The notes under the pieces: model-generated
What the model was told of the DNA's origin: nothing
Database searches by the model: none
What the model saw: the letters and a program-made list of their open reading frames with translations, nothing else
Program-made: the position numbers and the translations under genes
Shown: one piece after another, positions 42,346-51,657 of the stretch
How positions within the stretch are numbered: position 1 is the stretch's first letter
Layout: every line of letters starts with the position of its first letter
Assembly: GCA_947497755.1 (NCBI GenBank)
Contig: CANMHT010000002.1
Location: 310,001 to 374,000, forward strand
DNA: 64,000 bases
From: an uncultured Polaribacter sp.
GTDB taxonomy: Bacteria; Bacteroidota; Bacteroidia; Flavobacteriales; Flavobacteriaceae
Direction: 5' to 3'

Positions 42346-43370
42346 AAAAGTGGTTTTGTAGATTTTCTTTCTACAATATCTGTTTTTATAACTATAGTTT
42401 CGTTTTGCTGTTCTTCTTTGGGTTTTTGAAGTTTGTTAATTAGTCGTTCTGCTGCCGCTGCACCCATTTGTTCGCCGTGTTGACTAACAGTAGTAAGTTT
42501 AGGACTAGAATGCCTTGCTAAAATTCCGTTAGAAAAAGCAATTACAGAAAAATCATCTGGAACTTTATGCCCTTTTCTAATAGCAACTTTCATCGCTGCA
42601 ATGGCAGAAGATTCATCTGTAGTAATAACTCCATCAATATCTAGTTTGTTAAAAATAGGGGTTAATACATTTTCATATTCTTTGTAATCATCTTCTTTAA
42701 TATTGATGATGTATTCTGTGTTTACAGGAATATTTTCTTTTTCTAATCCTTTAATATATCCTTGATGTCTAAGTCTACCAATATTTAAATGACTTAAGGT
42801 AGAAATGAAAGCAATCTTTTTATGACCTGTCTTAGATAAATGTTGTACAGCACTAACAGCACCATCAAAATCATTGGTAATAATTTTGTCACAATCAATG
42901 CTATCTGCTACTCGATCAAACATTACAATTGGGATTCCACCATTTATAGTATTCTTAAAATGTCGGTAGTCTTTTTCAATTTCTGTTTGCTCTGCCATAG
43001 AAAGAATAATGCCGTCTATACTTCCGTTAGAAAGCATTTCTAAGGTTTCAGACTCTTTTTCAAAAGATTCATTAGAAATACAAGAAATGATTTTATAGCC
43101 TCTTTCATTAGCAACTTTTTCTACGCCTTTAAATACTTGAGCAAAAAAGTAATTTAACATATTCGGAATGATGATTCCAATCGTTTTTGTTTTTCTATTC
43201 TTTAAACTTAAGGCATTAAAGTTTGGTTTGTAGTTATTCTCTTTAGCAAATTTTTGGATTTTTTCTTTGGTGCTTACACTTATTTCATAGCTGTCATTCA
43301 GCGCTTTAGATACCGTGGAAATTGATACGTTAAAGTGGTGTGCTATGTCTTTTATGGTAAGTTTTTTCAT
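42342..43370 (-). CDS. LacI-family transcriptional regulator
   Basis: 342 residues from ATG 43370, which places the helix-turn-helix at the very N-terminus (TIKDIAHHFNVSISTVSKALND), followed by the hinge FNALSLKNRKTKTIGIIIPNM. The periplasmic-binding-like effector domain follows (FDRVADSIDCDKIITNDFDGA, DGVITTDESSAIAAM). Targets are unknown; sugar-responsive repression is the family norm. Converges with the nitrilase remnant and overlaps it by 4 bp. Divergent or unrelated to the glycosyltransferase run upstream. Confidence 0.9.
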   Translation of the reverse strand: MKKLTIKDIAHHFNVSISTVSKALNDSYEISVSTKEKIQKFAKENNYKPNFNALSLKNRKTKTIGIIIPNMLNYFFAQVFKGVEKVANERGYKIISCISNESFEKESETLEMLSNGSIDGIILSMAEQTEIEKDYRHFKNTINGGIPIVMFDRVADSIDCDKIITNDFDGAVSAVQHLSKTGHKKIAFISTLSHLNIGRLRHQGYIKGLEKENIPVNTEYIINIKEDDYKEYENVLTPIFNKLDIDGVITTDESSAIAAMKVAIRKGHKVPDDFSVIAFSNGILARHSSPKLTTVSQHGEQMGAAAAERLINKLQKPKEEQQNETIVIKTDIVERKSTKPLF

Positions 43371-43405
43371 AGATAAAAATTGTACGACAAAATACAAAAA
43401 AATGC

Positions 43406-44803
43406 TTACTTAGCATCAGTGCTTAATTTTAAGGTTGTTTTAAAAAACAACTCCCAAATTAAATAGCCATAAACAATAAGGTATTCCAAACTTACTAACC
43501 AAAGATTTTCTTTGTAAACTTCATTAGAATATGCTGCGTAACTTAATAAAATAGTTACACTCCAAACAATTGGAAATCGATATTTTGTAAATACAGAGAG
43601 TAAAATTAAACTTGCTAAATACCATGGATGCATAGTAGTTGTAGTAAAATAGTAAAAAGACAAAGCAAAAAGAAAGGCAGTGATTAGTTGTTTTGGATTA
43701 GAATTTTTTCTGAAAAAAGTAATAAAACCAACGAAAAGTATGGTTAAAACAGGAATGATTTTTCCAATAACGGCAATTTCATTATAGCCTCTAAATAGAT
43801 ATCCAATTTCTCTAAAGACGTAATAAAAACTAGCATTAAACTCAAAATTACGAAACCATAAACCCACAGAATTGCTATAATTATTAATTAGTTCTGTAGA
43901 ATAAAAAGGTAAAAATAGAAGTAGAGTAGTACCCAATACGATAGTATAAAAAGCAATTAAGCTGCTAAGTGATTTTATATTAATTTTAGGGAGTTTTAAA
44001 TTGATAGTTTTAGAAAAATCTTGTTTGATGAACCATTGAAAAAACAAAGGTAAAAACAGAAAAGGAATCAATTTTACTGAGATTGACAAAGCCAATAGAA
44101 TGGCAGCCCAAATCCAACGTTGTTTGAATAACAAATACAGTGACCAAATAAAAAAGAGAAGCATTACAGGTTCAAAATGTAAATTTCCTGTAAGTTCAAT
44201 AATAATAAATGGGTTTAAAGCATACCAAAAAATGGTGGCTGTAGGTATTTTTAACAGTTCAAGTATTTTTTTTCCAAAATAGATTATCCCAATATCAGCA
44301 AAAATAATTAGTAAGCGTAAAACAACCACAGAACCTAAAATACTTTTGCTAGAAAAGATTGCTGCAATTAAAAAACACAATTGATTTATTGGTGGGTAAT
44401 TGGTATAGTGACTTCCATTCAATTCTCCCATCCCATTATACAAAGCTGTTGCTTCATGTACAGGATATATATGCTGATTGATAAAATTTTCTGGTAGATA
44501 TAAATAAGGGTTTAACCCTTCTAAAATCATTCTTCCATCCCAAATAAATCGATAAAAATCTTGTGATAAATTAGGTGTAGCGAACAAAAAAACCAATCGA
44601 AATAAAATAGATATATTAAAAAGTAGTTGCTCGTTTTTGAAATGATATTTTAATAAATAAAAGAAGCTTCCAAATAGTAAAATATAGCTTCCTAAAAATT
44701 GATAAAATTGTGTGCGTTCTAAAAAATAGGCGAAGAAAAAATACAAAATGATTGTACTAGAAGTTAGTACATATACATAATTATTTTTTTGAGTGCCAAT
44801 CAT
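43406..44803 (-). CDS. Integral-membrane GT-C mannosyltransferase-like protein
   Basis: 465 residues, about 11-12 hydrophobic helices. The loop LSQDFYRFIWDGRMILEGLNPYLY, with conserved Asp and Trp, and the later NYPPINQL are typical of polyprenol-phosphate-sugar dependent mannosyltransferases (GT-C fold, GT87/DUF2029-like). TMHPWYLASLI near the end also fits. Its ATG overlaps the stop of the preceding GT2 gene (TAATG), so translation is coupled. Likely adds a sugar from a lipid-linked donor on the periplasmic side; acceptor unknown. Confidence 0.75.
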   Translation of the reverse strand: MIGTQKNNYVYVLTSSTIILYFFFAYFLERTQFYQFLGSYILLFGSFFYLLKYHFKNEQLLFNISILFRLVFLFATPNLSQDFYRFIWDGRMILEGLNPYLYLPENFINQHIYPVHEATALYNGMGELNGSHYTNYPPINQLCFLIAAIFSSKSILGSVVVLRLLIIFADIGIIYFGKKILELLKIPTATIFWYALNPFIIIELTGNLHFEPVMLLFFIWSLYLLFKQRWIWAAILLALSISVKLIPFLFLPLFFQWFIKQDFSKTINLKLPKINIKSLSSLIAFYTIVLGTTLLLFLPFYSTELINNYSNSVGLWFRNFEFNASFYYVFREIGYLFRGYNEIAVIGKIIPVLTILFVGFITFFRKNSNPKQLITAFLFALSFYYFTTTTMHPWYLASLILLSVFTKYRFPIVWSVTILLSYAAYSNEVYKENLWLVSLEYLIVYGYLIWELFFKTTLKLSTDAK

Positions 44804-46299
44804 TAAGCTTTTGAGAAAATAGATTTAAAAAAGACATAGCCAAAACCTAAAAATAACATTAAATGAAATGGAAACAAACCAAAATCTCCTACTTCATTTC
44901 CATTTTCAACCACAAAAGCACTATACATTCCAAAAACAAAATACAAGGCTAATGCACCTTCAATAATTACATTAATAGATATTTTTTTACGAATATAAAT
45001 ATTGTTTTTCCAGCTATCTTTTAAGTTTTTAATATTAAATTTTGGCGTTCTAACAAATTCACTTTTTTTACCTAAATGTCCTTCAATCACAGCGATGGTA
45101 TTGTGTAGAGAAAACCCCATTGCTATAGAAAAGAACGTAAAAAACATTCCGATATACTTTAAGAAGTTTTTAAATCCACCGCCATAAATATTTTTATACA
45201 TATACCAATAGCAAATGAAAAAGATGATAGAGCTAATTACAAAAAAACTCATCATGTAAAAGTAATTTTTCAATTCTGGATTTTGATTTTTAATATACAG
45301 CATTGGGATGCTTAATATTCCAACAATTAGAACATTCATAAACATGGTGCTGTTTAATAAATGTAATAAACCGTGAATTTTAGACTTAAAGCTCAAATGT
45401 TTGTTTTGAATAATTCTTTTAGCCATTTTTTGAAAGTTTTCTGCACCACCTTTGTTCCAACGAAATTGCTGCGATCTAGCAGCACTAATAACCACAGGTA
45501 ATTCTGCTGGAGTTTCTACACGTTCTAAATACTTAAACTTCCATTTTTTTAATTGAGCTCTATAACTTAAATCTAAATCTTCGGTTAAGGTATCTCCTTC
45601 CCAATTTCCGGCATCATAAATACATGTTTTTCGCCATATTCCAGCTGTACCATTAAAATTGATAAAATGACCTTTGGTATTTCTACCTACTTGTTCTAAG
45701 GTAAAATGTGCATCTAAAGCAAAGGCTTGTATTTTAGTAAGCGTAGAGTAGTTCCTGTTGATGTGGCCCCAGCGTGTTTGTACTACACCAATTTCTGAGT
45801 TTTTAAAATAAGGAACGGTTTCTAAAAGCCAGTTTTCTTTAGGTAAAAAATCGGCATCAAATATAGCAATAAACTCACCTTTGGCTTTTTCTAATCCTTC
45901 TTTTAATGCTCCAGCTTTAAATCCTTCTCTATTACTTCTTCTTATGTGTTTGATATCAATTCCTTGAAGTTTTAGACTTTCTATTTGTTGCGCTGTAGTG
46001 TTTACAGAGTCATCGGTAGAATCATCTAAAACTTGAATTTCTAATTTGTCTTTTGGATATTTTAATTTGACAATGTTATTAAGTAAACGTTCCATTACAT
46101 AACGCTCATTATATATTGGAAGTTGAATCGTTACTAAAGGTATTTCTTCTGAATTTTTAAAGTCAAACTTTTCACATTGCTCTTCTTTTTTTTGTGCGCT
46201 TAGATAATTAAAAAGCAAATTTAATTGCGCTACTGCATACATAAATATGAGAATTAATGCAATAGAATAAATTGTTATGATACTGTATTCAAGAACCAT
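44803..46299 (-). CDS. Processive-type GT2 glycosyltransferase (cellulose synthase-like)
   Basis: 498 residues with an N-terminal membrane helix, a cytoplasmic GT2 domain and four C-terminal helices. The catalytic motifs are visible: VTIQLPIYNE, VLDDSTDDS, IFDADFLPKENWL (DxD), TLTEDLDLSYRAQLKKW (TED) and QQFRWNKGGAENF (QxxRW). It thus resembles beta-glycan synthases or ceramide glucosyltransferase-like enzymes. It forms part of a coupled series with the Dpm-like gene upstream and the GT-C gene downstream. Glycan product unknown. Confidence 0.85.
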   Translation of the reverse strand: MVLEYSIITIYSIALILIFMYAVAQLNLLFNYLSAQKKEEQCEKFDFKNSEEIPLVTIQLPIYNERYVMERLLNNIVKLKYPKDKLEIQVLDDSTDDSVNTTAQQIESLKLQGIDIKHIRRSNREGFKAGALKEGLEKAKGEFIAIFDADFLPKENWLLETVPYFKNSEIGVVQTRWGHINRNYSTLTKIQAFALDAHFTLEQVGRNTKGHFINFNGTAGIWRKTCIYDAGNWEGDTLTEDLDLSYRAQLKKWKFKYLERVETPAELPVVISAARSQQFRWNKGGAENFQKMAKRIIQNKHLSFKSKIHGLLHLLNSTMFMNVLIVGILSIPMLYIKNQNPELKNYFYMMSFFVISSIIFFICYWYMYKNIYGGGFKNFLKYIGMFFTFFSIAMGFSLHNTIAVIEGHLGKKSEFVRTPKFNIKNLKDSWKNNIYIRKKISINVIIEGALALYFVFGMYSAFVVENGNEVGDFGLFPFHLMLFLGFGYVFFKSIFSKA

Positions 46300-46992
46300 T
46301 TATTTAAAACTGTATTTAAAAATCCAACCCAAAATTTTAATACCTGCCATAATGCTACCTTTTACAGTTCCAGAAACCTTAGAAACACCAATTCTGTTTC
46401 TGTATTTCATAGGAACTTCTACATATGTTAATTTTTGTTTTAATGCTTTTAACTGCATTTCAACAGTCCATCCATAGGTTTTGTCTTCCATATTTAAAGC
46501 TACTAATTTTTCATATTTTATCGCTCTAAATGGACCTAAATCTGTGAATTTTGCTCCAAAAAACAATTTCATTAAAAATGTAGCTAACCAATTTCCAAAA
46601 ACTTGTTGTGGAGTCATAGAACCTTGCTCACGTAGTCGTTGTACTCTTGCTCCAATTACAAAATCAATGTTATCTTTAATAATAGGATTTACAATGTCTA
46701 TTAATTGCTCAGGATAATCTGAATAATCACCATCTAAAAAAACAATAATATCTGGAGCTGTTGCTTGTTTAGAAACATAATCCATTCCTTTTAAACAGGC
46801 ATATCCATATCCTTTGTTTTTTTCTTGTAAAACAGTAGCGCCAGCATTTTTAGCATTTTTTTCTGTATTGTCTGTAGAGTTGTTACTTACAACAATAATT
46901 TCATCTACAATACTTGGAATATCTTGTATTACATTGGCAATAGAATCTTGCTCATTGTATGCGGGGATAATTACTTTAATTCGTTGACTCAT
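46300..46992 (-). CDS. DPM1-like GT2 glycosyltransferase
   Basis: 230 residues: a GT2 domain only, beginning RIKVIIPAYNEQDSIANVI, with VVSNNSTDNT, the metal site FLDGDYSDYP, and QVFGNWLATFLMKLFFG, followed by LKALKQKLTYVEVPMKYRNRIGVSKVSG. That last block is typical of dolichyl/polyprenyl-phosphate mannose or glucose synthases. It likely makes the lipid-linked sugar donor used by the GT-C enzyme two genes downstream. Overlaps the MORN gene stop and abuts the next gene. Confidence 0.85.
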   Translation of the reverse strand: MSQRIKVIIPAYNEQDSIANVIQDIPSIVDEIIVVSNNSTDNTEKNAKNAGATVLQEKNKGYGYACLKGMDYVSKQATAPDIIVFLDGDYSDYPEQLIDIVNPIIKDNIDFVIGARVQRLREQGSMTPQQVFGNWLATFLMKLFFGAKFTDLGPFRAIKYEKLVALNMEDKTYGWTVEMQLKALKQKLTYVEVPMKYRNRIGVSKVSGTVKGSIMAGIKILGWIFKYSFK

Positions 46993-47474
46993 TAGTATAA
47001 ATCGGACAAGCTATTTTCTTTTTTAAAAGACTTTATGTCTGTCCACTCTTTTATTTTTTTGTCGTTATGATATTTTTCTGCTTTTATTACTTTTTTACGA
47101 GAATAATGAAAGCAAAACCCATTTTTTAGGTTGTTTTTATATTGACATTTATAGTTTATGATTCCTTTATTAGTATAAAATATCCACCAATTATTTTTAC
47201 TTCCATTTTTAAAATGTCCTTCTTGCTCTTTGGTAGTATTCTCACGGTAAAAATACCAATATTTTGTTGGTTTGTGGTTTTTAAAATGTCCTTCTTTTTG
47301 CAATTTTCCATTTTGATGATAAAATTTCCAATAACCATTTTTAAGTCCATCTTTTAGCCATCCTTCTTCTTTTAATTGCCCATTTTTATAGTATGATTTA
47401 TGGTATTTTTTTTGAGCATTTAAACTAAGAGCAAAGAGAAAGAATCCTAACAGAAAAAAGTGTTTGTGAAACAT
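46992..47474 (-). CDS. MORN-repeat secreted protein
   Basis: 160 residues with a signal peptide (ending SLNAQ, about residue 20). It has four to five repeats of the type YYKNGQLKEEGWLKDGLKNGYWKFY (repeat unit about 23 residues, with Tyr/Trp and Gly-His-Phe-Lys positions). Such repeats are often automatically named YwqK-type antitoxins, which is not warranted here since no toxin gene is near. Sits between the Dpm-like and 4Fe-4S genes with 1-base overlaps on both sides. Confidence 0.75.
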   Translation of the reverse strand: MFHKHFFLLGFFLFALSLNAQKKYHKSYYKNGQLKEEGWLKDGLKNGYWKFYHQNGKLQKEGHFKNHKPTKYWYFYRENTTKEQEGHFKNGSKNNWWIFYTNKGIINYKCQYKNNLKNGFCFHYSRKKVIKAEKYHNDKKIKEWTDIKSFKKENSLSDLY

Positions 47475-49096
47475 TATTTATCGTTTACTAGTTTCATTAA
47501 ATCAATATCATTACCTAATAAAACATCTGTTGGATTGATACGTCCTTTTTCTGGTCCGTTTTCTAATTTTAAAACCCCACGTGGACAAACAGCAGAACAA
47601 ACTCCACAACCTACACAACTTGATCGAACAATATTTTCTCCTTTTTGAGCATAAGCTCTAACATCAATTCCTTGTTCACAATAGGTAGAACAGTTTCCGC
47701 ACGAAATACATTGTCCTCCATTTGTAGTAATTCTAAAGCGAGATTTAAAACGTTGAACCAATCCTAAATAAGCAGCTAAAGGACATCCAAATCGACACCA
47801 AACTCTGTTTCCGAAAATTGGGTAAAAACCTGTACCGATTACTCCGGCAAACCAAGCACCAATTAAGAAGCTATAAGTGTCTTTTATCCATTGAGAATTG
47901 ATACCTAAAAAGGATTGTGCTCCTGTGAAATAACAATACAAAGTAACTATTGTCATGACTAGAGAAAAGACTAAAACACCATGTATTAACCAACGTTCTA
48001 ACTTCCATGCTTTTAAAGACTTGTCTGAATGTTGTCTATAAGGGTCTCCTAAAGTTTCTGCCAATCCACCACAGCCACAAACCCAAGAACAGTACCATCT
48101 TTTTCCGAAGAAATAAACCATTACAGGAACAATGACTAAAGTTAAAACGATTCCCCAAACCAAAATAAACAAACCTATTGCACCGCTGTTTGTTAGATTT
48201 TCAATATTCCAATCAAAGAAAAAATCATAGTCTAACGGAAAAGCATTTTTAAAATCGTATCCAGGCATGTTTAGGCTTGCCATAATTTCTGGAATTAGAA
48301 AAGCAAATACAATTTGAAAGAATAAGACAGAAGTAGTTCTTATTACTTGGTATTTATTATGTCTGTATTTGATGTACATTCTCATTGCCATCACAATCAT
48401 AATCACACAGTATAAAAAACCATAAACAAACCATTGAGAAGCATCACCACCATTTAAGCTTCTGCTTATTGGATCAAAAATAAAGGTCCAATTAACTACA
48501 TAATCCGGCATAAAATATAGTAACAAGTAAAATCCAACTAGATAAATTAAAACCAGCCAAGCTATCAGTCCTCTATTGGTACTCGATTCTAAATAAATAC
48601 CATTGTTTTTGATACCTGCATTACCCAATAATACGTAGTTAGGTAAAATAAAAAGTAGTCCACCAATGATTCCTAACCCAAAGGTTAACCACCAATACAA
48701 GCCTGCATTTTCTTTGGTTGGGCCTTTGCCAGCAATTTTAGCCAATTCGAAACTTAAAGTGTGCGGTTTTCCATAAATTTTATATTGGTATTGTTGCCCT
48801 TTTTTATCCCAGTTTTTTTCTGCATCGTATTTTGCAATCAAAGCATCATAGTGATCATTAGATACTTTATAGGCGTTTCTTACACGACTTGAAAATTCAA
48901 AAATGCTTAAATTTTGAGTGGTAACAACTGCTTTTTTAAGTTCTTCTTTAATTAGCTCATTTTTATAGTTTTTATTTTTGATAAAAGTATCTAACTGAGC
49001 TTCAGTAAGGTTAAATGAACCAGAAAAAATGGTTCCTGTAAAAATGAGAAGTCCAGTGATAAAAACGACTAAACCAGTATATTTAATTCCTTTCAT
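47474..49096 (-). CDS. Polytopic 4Fe-4S binding protein (NosR/CcoG-like)
   Basis: 540-residue membrane protein. Residues 1-160 include one helix and a periplasmic domain, then seven or so helices. Two cysteine-rich clusters follow: KRWYCSWVCGCGGLAETLGD and WCRFGCPLAAYLG in the NosR/NapH style, and two classical 4Fe-4S motifs, CISCGNCSTYCEQG and CVGCGVCSAVCPRG, at the C-terminus. It likely passes electrons across the membrane from the quinone pool or NADH, perhaps from the oxidoreductase encoded directly upstream. Its exact electron acceptor is unknown. Start overlaps nothing; gap of 69 bp to the upstream gene. Confidence 0.85.
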   Translation of the reverse strand: MKGIKYTGLVVFITGLLIFTGTIFSGSFNLTEAQLDTFIKNKNYKNELIKEELKKAVVTTQNLSIFEFSSRVRNAYKVSNDHYDALIAKYDAEKNWDKKGQQYQYKIYGKPHTLSFELAKIAGKGPTKENAGLYWWLTFGLGIIGGLLFILPNYVLLGNAGIKNNGIYLESSTNRGLIAWLVLIYLVGFYLLLYFMPDYVVNWTFIFDPISRSLNGGDASQWFVYGFLYCVIMIVMAMRMYIKYRHNKYQVIRTTSVLFFQIVFAFLIPEIMASLNMPGYDFKNAFPLDYDFFFDWNIENLTNSGAIGLFILVWGIVLTLVIVPVMVYFFGKRWYCSWVCGCGGLAETLGDPYRQHSDKSLKAWKLERWLIHGVLVFSLVMTIVTLYCYFTGAQSFLGINSQWIKDTYSFLIGAWFAGVIGTGFYPIFGNRVWCRFGCPLAAYLGLVQRFKSRFRITTNGGQCISCGNCSTYCEQGIDVRAYAQKGENIVRSSCVGCGVCSAVCPRGVLKLENGPEKGRINPTDVLLGNDIDLMKLVNDK

Positions 49097-49165
49097 TGAG
49101 TTAAATTTTATAATTCACAGTAACAATGTTTACAACTAGAATTGCTATGTGATATGTAATGTATT

Positions 49166-50506
49166 TTATACGCTAAAAATTCGTTTCCAGCTTTTCTTTT
49201 TTAATTGGATATTGGTATTGTTTTCTTGATTGAATTTTGCAACGATTTCTGCTTCGTGTAATTTGTAAAATTCTGGATCAAAATTGGCATCAGCTAAATG
49301 TTCTAAAACATAATCAACAGTTTTCTTTTCATTTAAAACACGATCAAAGAAGTTATGCCTCATACGTATCCCGAAAGTATTAATGCCAATAAACTCTCTG
49401 GTGTTTTTATCATAGTTTATATGAATACACTTCTTGCCATCTTTGTGTTCCCAATAAAAACGAGCTTCATTTTCTTTTGTTTGTGCCCAAACCCATCCGT
49501 AAGTTTGATATTCAATATCTATAAACTTTGCAGAGTTAAACCAATGTCCAGGTTTGTAAGCAATTTTGTTTCCGCAAATTGTTTGTGCTACCGTTTCTCC
49601 CATCATTCTACCAGTATACCAAACAGCTTCTATAGGTCTTCTTTGTCCAATAGCTTCGTGTTGTTCTGCACAATCTCCAATAGCATAAATATTTTCAATA
49701 TTGGTTTCTAAAAAGCGATTTACTTTTACACCTCTTCCTGTTTCAATATCAGAATCTTTTAAAAAGTCAATATTAGGAGAAACACCAGCAGTTAAACCAA
49801 CAACATTACATGCTATTTCTTCTCCTGTTTCTGCAATTACTACAGATTTTACACCGCCAATATCATCTGATTTAATTTCTTTTAGATTTACACCAAGTCG
49901 TAAGTCGATATGATTATTTCTAATTTCTCTATTGATTAGTTCAGATTCTCCTTGTGGCAAAACACCATTCCAAAAACTTTCTTCTCTTACTAAAAAAGTA
50001 ACTGGAATATTTCTACTGTGTAGCATTTCTGCAAGTTCAATTCCGATAAGACCACCGCCAACAATTACAGCACGTTTACAAACCTTGTTATTTGGAGCAT
50101 ATTTTTCTAAGTTTTCTAAATCTTGTTTATGATACATGCCCATTACTCCATTTAAATCTTGACCTGGCCAACCAAACTTATTAGGTTTAGAACCTGTAGC
50201 GATAATCAACTTGTCATAAGCCAAAGTTTCTCCATTACTAAACTCAATTTTATTAGCATCAGAATGAACTTTAGAGACAAAACCTTTTTTTAGTTGAATG
50301 CGATTCTTTTTCCAAAACCAAGGTTCATAGGGCTGTGTATGTTCAAATTTCATATGTCCCATATAAACATACATTAATGCGGTTCTCGAAAAGAAATAAT
50401 CGGTTTCTGCCGATACGATTGTAATTTCTTTATCAGAGTTTTTTCTAATATGTCTGGCTGCTGTAACACCAGAAATACCATTTCCTATAATAACAATGTG
50501 CTCCAT
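49166..50506 (-). CDS. NAD(P)/FAD-dependent pyridine nucleotide-disulfide oxidoreductase
   Basis: 446 residues. N-terminal FAD motif VIIGNGISGVTAARHIRKN, NAD(P) motif AVIVGGGLIGIELAEMLHSRN, and second FAD region IENIYAIGDCAEQHEA are intact. It lacks a redox-active CxxxxC pair, so it is of the NADH:rubredoxin/nitrite-reductase (NirB-like or NorW) class rather than a disulfide reductase. A C-terminal extension of about 90 residues (CIHINYDKNTREFIGINTFG) is present. Probably feeds electrons to the 4Fe-4S protein just downstream. Confidence 0.85.
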   Translation of the reverse strand: MEHIVIIGNGISGVTAARHIRKNSDKEITIVSAETDYFFSRTALMYVYMGHMKFEHTQPYEPWFWKKNRIQLKKGFVSKVHSDANKIEFSNGETLAYDKLIIATGSKPNKFGWPGQDLNGVMGMYHKQDLENLEKYAPNNKVCKRAVIVGGGLIGIELAEMLHSRNIPVTFLVREESFWNGVLPQGESELINREIRNNHIDLRLGVNLKEIKSDDIGGVKSVVIAETGEEIACNVVGLTAGVSPNIDFLKDSDIETGRGVKVNRFLETNIENIYAIGDCAEQHEAIGQRRPIEAVWYTGRMMGETVAQTICGNKIAYKPGHWFNSAKFIDIEYQTYGWVWAQTKENEARFYWEHKDGKKCIHINYDKNTREFIGINTFGIRMRHNFFDRVLNEKKTVDYVLEHLADANFDPEFYKLHEAEIVAKFNQENNTNIQLKKKSWKRIFSV

Positions 50507-50674
50507 AATTTTGTTTGTTGGCTATTCTGTCGAGAGGAAAGTTACAAACTTAATTAGAGAAATTAATTTAGAATGATTATAGATAATTTTTGTTTTTATG
50601 CATTTGTAAGTAGTTGGTATTCTATAACGACTCAATGCGAAATTGAAAAAATACAAATCATCAAAAACAAAAAA

Positions 50675-51544
50675 ATGGACTCAAAAAAATTAGTAGTAGC
50701 TATCTTGTTATTGTTTATTGCTCAAGTGGGATATTCTCAAGATGACGACACGACAACACAAAGTAATATTCAGACATATACTCCATCAAAACTTTTAAAT
50801 AAAGGACAATGGGATATTAAATGGTTTAATAATTTATATACAGAAACTAAGTTTGCAAACAGTAGTGGAACTAGTCTAAGTAAAGCAAGAGAAAATTATT
50901 TTACTTCTACCATTGAAGCTTTTACTGGTGTTTCTGAGAATAATAGAATAAATATTGGAGCAATTGTAGAAATACGCTCAAATACAAATGGAGGAAGACA
51001 AGCATTGTCTGTTTTTAGCTTAAAAGACGATCCAAGTTCAGAAAGAAAAGGGATAACTTCAATTGCTCCGGCAATTAAATTTCAGCCTTTTAGAAATATT
51101 GGGAATTTTTCTATCCAAACAGCAGTTCATATTCCTTTGGTAAAGAATGAAACAGAAAATGGTGTCTTTTTAGATCAAACTGCTTGGACTTTTCAAAACC
51201 GTTTTTTCTATGATTATTCTTTTAGCAGCGAGTGGCAATTATTTGCAGAGTTAAATACAGAATATAATTTTGGTGATAAAGCTAGTTTTGCGAATAATAC
51301 ATTTGTATTTGCACCTGGGTTATTTTTAAGCTATTTCCCAAGTTCAGATTTTACAATCTTAGGATTGGCACAGCATTTACAGCGTTTTGGAGATTTTACA
51401 CAAGATTTTACAGCTTTAGGATTTGGAGCTAAATATCAATTATCTAGCATTTTAAATATAGAAACTATTTATACCAATTTTGTTAGAGGAACCAATAATG
51501 GATTGGGACAAACTTTTAACATAGGTTTGAGAGCCTTGTTTTAA
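50675..51544 (+). CDS. Outer-membrane barrel-like secreted protein, unknown function
   Basis: 289 residues from ATG 50675, which gives signal peptide MDSKKLVVAILLLFIAQVGYSQ at the N-terminus. The upstream in-frame ATG (50573) is less plausible. The mature part shows alternating strands (NRINIGAIVEIRSN, NFSIQTAVHIPLVKN, SEWQLFAELNTEYNF) and ends FNIGLRALF with a terminal Phe, typical of outer-membrane barrels. Not a known family. Confidence 0.65.
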   Translation: MDSKKLVVAILLLFIAQVGYSQDDDTTTQSNIQTYTPSKLLNKGQWDIKWFNNLYTETKFANSSGTSLSKARENYFTSTIEAFTGVSENNRINIGAIVEIRSNTNGGRQALSVFSLKDDPSSERKGITSIAPAIKFQPFRNIGNFSIQTAVHIPLVKNETENGVFLDQTAWTFQNRFFYDYSFSSEWQLFAELNTEYNFGDKASFANNTFVFAPGLFLSYFPSSDFTILGLAQHLQRFGDFTQDFTALGFGAKYQLSSILNIETIYTNFVRGTNNGLGQTFNIGLRALF

Positions 51545-51657
51545 AAAAATAATTACTTTAGAAGCTATGAAAGTCCATAATGGATTATTCAGTATATAAA
51601 AATAATACCTGTTTTTAATTAAGGTTAAGGTGATTACAGGTAATCAATTTTAAATAG

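Noticed and set aside
47142..47357. Overlapping opposite-strand reading frames in the MORN gene
   Set aside because: They mirror the repeat periodicity of the MORN gene and have no start context or family resemblance.
46992..47474. Antitoxin annotation for the MORN-repeat protein (YwqK type)
   Set aside because: The match would rest on MORN repeats only. The neighbours are glycosyltransferase and redox genes, and no toxin gene is present; the protein also has a signal peptide.
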